Assembly (NCBI GenBank): GCA_016748015.1
Contig: JAAOMT010000276.1
Span: 592,088 to 656,087 of the forward strand
From: Geosiphon pyriformis
Taxonomy: Eukaryota; Glomeromycota; Glomeromycetes; Archaeosporales; Geosiphonaceae
Direction: 5' to 3'
DNA length: 64,000 bases
The translations under genes and the position numbers were made by a program. Below are positions 58,572 through 64,000 of this stretch, in pieces; position 1 is the first letter of the stretch, and every line of letters starts with the position of its first letter. Under the pieces are notes generated by a model that worked only from the letters and a program-made list of their open reading frames with translations, had not been told where the DNA came from and made no database searches.

Positions 58572-59285
58572 TTATTTTAACAAGTGCAGCCTAACCACTA
58601 TCTAGTATACAGAGATAAAGCAAAATATTCCAAACTAAATGTGGCTCATATGCTTATTACATATAACTGATCACTTAAGCCCATCAAGGCAACATTACAC
58701 ACTCATCAGAACCCCCTTACTATTATCCAAACCAGAAAAAAACAAACAACACTTACGTAAACCAAAACTGACAGCAAAAGACTTCACTATATTTAGCATA
58801 TAAACAACACCATCAGATAGCAACCTGGACAGATCTCATGGTAAAGCAAAATTCTCATCATCATTGTAAACTAGACCAACCTTTTCCATACCAATCCTAA
58901 ACTTAGATCTCAACAGCCACAGACAATCATGATGGTTACCTACAAAATAACAAACAAACTTGACAACAATTAACCAGGCCTTTTTTCTATCACCAAAAAT
59001 AGAAACAGCCTCATCAATCCAATCTCAAAAAACAAAACCCTTGCACAAAACAGCATATATACTGACATCTAAAGCATTTGCAAGTGTGTTTAGCACTGAG
59101 GATGATGCAAGAAGATAAACATCTGCCAAAGATTTCTACAATCTAATATGATCAGCCATGATCTCCAAATGTAAAAAAGAATTCACAGAACACGTGAAAG
59201 CATGATCAGAAAATTTGATGTTACCATACATCAGATACAAAACACTCAGATAACCAATGTTATACAATTTCTTATGGACAACCAT
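58572..59285 (-). mobile_element. LINE copy I, 3'-end fragment, less decayed
   Basis: Minus strand, about 710 bp. It encodes the LINE C-terminal region (LYNIGYLSVLYLMYGN, FSDHAFTCSVNSF, DVSIYAVLCKGF, then MEKVGLVYND, SFAVSFGLRKCCLFFSGLDN) and a 3' UTR ending ACTAGATAGTGGTTAGGCTG plus an A-rich tail. GC is clearly higher than in both flanks. Three stops interrupt the protein segment (TAG and TGA). It is a 5'-truncated recent insertion; its 3' UTR matches the 62-bp stub at 10243-10304. Confidence 0.85.
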
Positions 59286-62200
59286 TAATTTATTATATTA
59301 TTTAATCTTAAAAACTAAAGTATTTTTTTATTTTTTAAATTTATTACAAATTAAAAATTTTTTAAGTAAATAGTTTTTATTTTAATATTTAATAAAATTA
59401 TTAATTTAAAGTTAATTATAAAAAATAATGTTAAAATTTTTTATATAAAATTTGTATTTCAAGTTTTCTTGAATATTTTTATTTAAATTAAACTTTTTGG
59501 TTCTTTTTTTCTTTTTTATTATTTTTAATATTATGAAATTTTTATGGTATTTGTTTCTGTTTTTTTTGTTATAATTTTATAGAATATTTAGTTAAATATT
59601 TTTTAAACAAAATTAAAAATATAATGATAAAATTATAAATATTAAACTAAAGTTTACTGGTTTATAACAATATATTATTATGTATTTTAAGTTTTTTGAA
59701 ATTATTAAAACTGTTTTTATTTGTTAATTAATTTTAATAATAAAAATTAATATTAAAATCTTTTTTTTTATTAATTAAATTTTATTTAAAAATCAAATTA
59801 ATTGATTTTTTTTGGTTATACAGTTTTTAAAATCAATAATTTGATTTTTTAAGTTGACAGCTAAATTTATTTTAATTTTCGGTTTTATAATACTAATTAT
59901 TATTAATAGTTTGTTATTATTATTATTTTTAAGTTTAAAAAAATTTTTAATAAAATTATTATTAAAATTAATATCTTATATAAAAAATATATATATAATA
60001 AAAAACTTTTAAATATTAGTATTATTACAAATATTAAAGTTTAAATTATTTGGTTCTTGTTTGTAAAAATGTTTTTTTTTTTTGGTTTTTCTAAAAAGTT
60101 TGTTAAATTTTTTGTTAATTATTTTACTAAATTTTTATTAATTATTTTACTAAATTTTTTATATTTTATCTTAAAATTGCTACTTTTTTAATAATATTAT
60201 ATTTTAATTTGTTTAGTATTTTTTTTTAATAAAAAATATAAGTTTAAATTGGGTTTTTTGGAATTCAAACCTCAAAATTTATTTGTTTTAATTAAATTTA
60301 TAATAATAAAATTTGGATTTTTAGTAAATTTAATTGCTTTTTTTTAACTGTCAAAATTAATTTTGCCATAAATATTAAAGATTATTTTATTTTTTTAAAA
60401 GTTTAAATTAATTGTATTGTTAATTTAATTATTATTGTGCTTAAAAATTTTAACTAAATTAAAAACAAACACAAAACTTAAATTGTAAATACTATTATTA
60501 AAAAAAATTTTTACCTTTAATTATAGTTATTTTGTTAACAATATTTTTAATTTACTGTTTTTATATTGTTACTAGAATTTGACATAATTTGTTAATACTA
60601 TATTGTTTATAAAATATTTTTAAAAAAATACTGTAAATTAATATTTAAATTCAAATTTGTTTAAACAATTGCTATTTAGTTTAAACTATAAGAAATTTTC
60701 AGATATAATAATATAAGTCTTAGAAAGATTGTTTGAAATTAATTTAAGACTGTTTATTTAATAATTTTTTATTTTATTGTTTTTTGAAATACAAATCTAA
60801 TGACTACTTTTTTGGTTTTATAAAATCTAAAAATTAATATTTCCTATTTTGAATTCAGTATTACGAATTAACTAATAAATTAACAGTTAATAAGTAAACA
60901 ATTGTGAGATTTTATAATTTTTCAACATAGTAAATAAAAAAACTTGTCTTAAATTAATTATTTAGAGTTAAAAAAGACTTGTTTTTGTGAATGGAATTTT
61001 TATTTTAAGTATAAAAAATAGTACTATACTAAATATTAATTATAAAATATATTTTTTAAAAGAAAAAATCTCTTTTTTTATACAAGTTTTTATCATATCA
61101 TTTTATGTTCTTAAACTTTTTGTTCTTTTTAAAATATTTACTAATTTTTATAAATAAATATAAATAAATATAAATTTTAATAAATTATTTATTATTTCAA
61201 AAAACTTAAATCAATTTCAAATTTTAACTTAAATAACTTAAAATTGCTTTTGTATTCAAAATTCAGAATTTTATATATTCTAATTATGATATTTTGTTAT
61301 ATTTATAAATTAAAAATAATTGTTTGTGATAATTTAATATAAGAATTAAAACGTTATACTAATAATAATTTCAATATTCGTGAAATTAGAATTTATAAAA
61401 TGATTTGTAATACTCATTTTTTTAATTTATGTTATTTATTCTTTCCAAATAACTTTTTTTTAACATTATTAATAATTTTGTTTTTACTTTTTAATTGTTT
61501 TTACTTTTTAATTGTTTTTAACAGTAATTATAACTTAAATTCCAGTTAATAATAATGTTTATGGATTTAAAAGTTATAAATTAATTGTTATTAGTTATAA
61601 AAATATATATAAATTAAAAAATAATTGTTGTTTTTAAAGTAAAAAAACTAACCAATAACAAATAATAACATATAATAACATAAAATAATGCAAAATAACA
61701 TATAATAATATAAAATAATACATAATAATTAATAATAACATAAAATAATATAAAATAAAATTAAATATTTCTTATTTTATTTTAACAATTCATAAATTAA
61801 ATTTTTTTTATAAGTATTTTTGCAAATTATCTTTTTAATATTAAATATATTTAACATAATTGTATTTTTAATAACTTAAACTAATTATTTTTAATTATAA
61901 TAATTAACAGAATATTAATTCTTAATTTTTTATTTACAAGATATAAAATAATATTTAATAATTAATTTGTACATAATACATAACTTAAAAAATAATACAA
62001 TAATCTGCTTAGTTATTTGTTGTAATAATACTAATTTAAAAAATCTATAAAAATTAGTTATAAATAAATATATTATTTTTAAAACAAAAGTATTTTTAAT
62101 TAATATAAATAATTATTTTCTTAATTAAAACATTCAAAATACTTTTTATATTTTTCATATATATTAAACCAAAAATTATTCAAATATTACTTTAATTATT

Positions 62201-62880
62201 AGAAAACAAATTATTATAATTAATAATAGTAAAATACATACTATTATTAAACCAAAAAAAATTATTATTAAAAAAAATTAGTAATAAAATATATAAATAC
62301 ATACTTAATCATACTATTACTTTTTAATAAATTTAAAAAAACAATTAAAACTTTATAGTCAACTTAATAAAATTATAAATTTTTGAAGAAAATAACTTTA
62401 AAAATACAAGTAAAAATTTTGAATATTATATAATTAAATATTTTAAAAGATTTAATTATTGCTAAAAAAACCAAAATTTTTAAACAAAAACTTAATTTTT
62501 TAAATACAAAACTTATTTTATTTTAAATAATATATATTTTATTAACAAAAAACTTTATTAAATTAGTTAGTTTTTACTTAGATAAAACTTTTTATTAGAA
62601 TATTCTATAAATAATTTAATTTTATCAAAGTTTAATTTCTTTAAAAAAAATAATATTATAGTTGAAAATCATAATTTTTATTAATTATTATATATATTAG
62701 TTATTATTATTATATAATTTTGTTTTTCTTTATTATTTATTAACTTATTACTTTAACTTATAATAATATTATAAATTATATAATATGGTTTTTATAATTA
62801 CAAAACAAAATTAGATAATAAAGTTAAATTATAGTTAAAATACAGATTCGAAAACTTTATATATTTATTTTTAATTTAAA
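59286..62880. other. AT-rich DNA, mostly unassigned
   Basis: About 90% A/T with no usable frame. Around 61650-61760 a run of AATAACATAAAATAATG-like words resembles the U3 repeats of the Gypsy-1 LTR, so a decayed LTR is possible. Nothing else is recognisable. Confidence 0.45.
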
Positions 62881-64000
62881 TTTTAATTATATAAATTCTA
62901 AAATTGTAATTATTATGAATATTAATTTGATTTAACATGTTTTTAAGATTGCTAAAACTTTCAAACATTTTTTATCAATTAAATTGGTGTTTAAAAACAG
63001 TTTTTTGGTTATAATTTTGGATTTATATACAGATATTTCTATAGAAGTATATATAAATTAGACTATATTAATTAATTTTTTTATTGTTAAAACAGTAAAC
63101 AAAAATTTTTAATAATTTTAAATAATAATTTTAATAAAAATAATATCAAACAATTAACTAATTTTAAAAAATATTTAAATTATAATTTGTTTAATAATTT
63201 GTTTAAGTTTTTTTTAATTAAGTTAATTACATAAAGCAACTTATAAAAAGTTAAAAAAATTATCAATTATGTTTTTGTTTTTGTTTTATTAATTAGTATT
63301 TTAATTAGTCATAAAATCTTATGTAAAAAAATTTTTTTGATATTAATAACAAAGTTATTTTTATATTTATAAATTTAAATAATTTTTTTAATATTTAATT
63401 AATATTACTAAAAAAACAAAACAATAAAGATAAATAAAAATACAATTATAAAAATACAAATGTTAATAAATAATTTTACTTTAGAAAATATGTTATTACC
63501 AAAATTAAAAGTCTTATTAAAATTAGTTTTTGAATTTTTTTATGTTAAAAATTTAAACTTAATATGATTATTTTTGCAAAAAGTTATTTGTAATTTTGTT
63601 AATATGGTTTTTAAAAAAATTTGATTTTGCAGTTTTGGTAATTTTAAAACCAAAAAGTTGTTTTGTTTATATAATTTAAAACTTTTAATGTTTAAAATTG
63701 CTAAAATTATTTATTTAGATAATTAGTACAAATTTTTTATATTTTTAAACTGTTGATATTGTTTTAATATAGTTATAACTACTAATATTAGAATTTTAGT
63801 TGATAATAATATTGAGTTTAAATCAATTTTCTTAAAAATTGCCAAGACTAAAGAGTATTATAAAATATTAAAACTTTATGTTTTTTAATCTATTCTTAAA
63901 TTTAATATAATATTAAAATAAAAAACTTTGTTATTAATAAAAGTTATATAATTTATAATATATTAAAATATTTTTTTAAAAAAAAATTTTAAATTATCTA
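62881..64000 (+). mobile_element. LINE copy H, endonuclease region, runs off window
   Basis: Plus strand, very decayed. 62990-63130 matches the LINE endonuclease N-terminal part (LKNSFLVIILDLYTDISIE, then INFFIVKTVNKNF, corresponding to LFKGCxxVSILGLYAG and VNSxIVKAVNSS blocks). 63470-63890 reads as LENMLLPKLKVLLKLVFEFF and LFCLYNLKLLMFKIAKIIY. It continues past the window end. Confidence 0.6.

Noticed and set aside
1-64000. tRNA, rRNA or other structured RNA genes
   Set aside because: None recognised by eye; no cloverleaf-like or conserved rRNA words found.

Overview
The window looks like nuclear DNA from a filamentous fungus with a very AT-rich, transposon-filled genome. Genes carry many short GT-AG introns, a SAR1 GTPase gene has seven exons, and most non-genic sequence is decayed LINE and Ty3/gypsy DNA. 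The wording of the LINE reverse transcriptase, RNase H and C-terminal domains, and the gypsy protease/dUTPase region, are of the kind I associate with arbuscular mycorrhizal fungi (Glomeromycotina, perhaps Gigasporaceae). That placement is inference from recall, not from a search.

Layout. 1-13140: decayed LINE copies (minus 598-2340; plus 3121-8745; plus 8991-12520, which holds a 62-bp LINE stub with an 11-bp target-site duplication). 13141-21860: a compact gene island with normal base composition: SAR1 (+), an LRRC40-like leucine-rich-repeat protein (+), polynucleotide kinase 3'-phosphatase (+) and a thioredoxin-like protein (-) whose CxxC active site is completed by a 10-nt micro-exon. 21861-49590: a stack of nested transposons. 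A minus-strand LINE (23418-47990) is interrupted by a plus-strand gypsy element with about 1-kb LTRs and an embedded dUTPase domain (Gypsy-1, 27437-37522) and by a minus-strand, much better preserved gypsy element (Gypsy-2, 39821-47484). The LINE itself probably sits in a still older LINE (21861-23417 plus 48000-49010), next to a very degraded relative of the Gypsy-2 LTR. 49591-52500: AT-rich DNA with an old LINE 5' leader and microsatellites. 52500-57660: a second genic island rich in microsatellites, with a 298-bp assembly gap and one secreted GH16 glucan-modifying enzyme. 57661-64000: AT-rich DNA with two LINE fragments, one of which runs off the window.

How it fits together. The five host genes are housekeeping or cell-wall functions (COPII budding, scaffold LRR, DNA end repair, redox, wall remodelling) and show no operon-like link. 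The notable material is in the transposons. Independent copies have lost the same catalytic aspartates through G-to-A/C-to-T changes, and AT decay follows the nesting order, which suggests a directed cytosine-mutation process or long methylation-driven decay. Gypsy-1 has an unusual protease / Cys-rich / dUTPase / RT / RNase H / integrase order. Both gypsy elements have the same likely tRNA primer and both carry extra coding sequence after integrase, in the position that env occupies in retroviruses.
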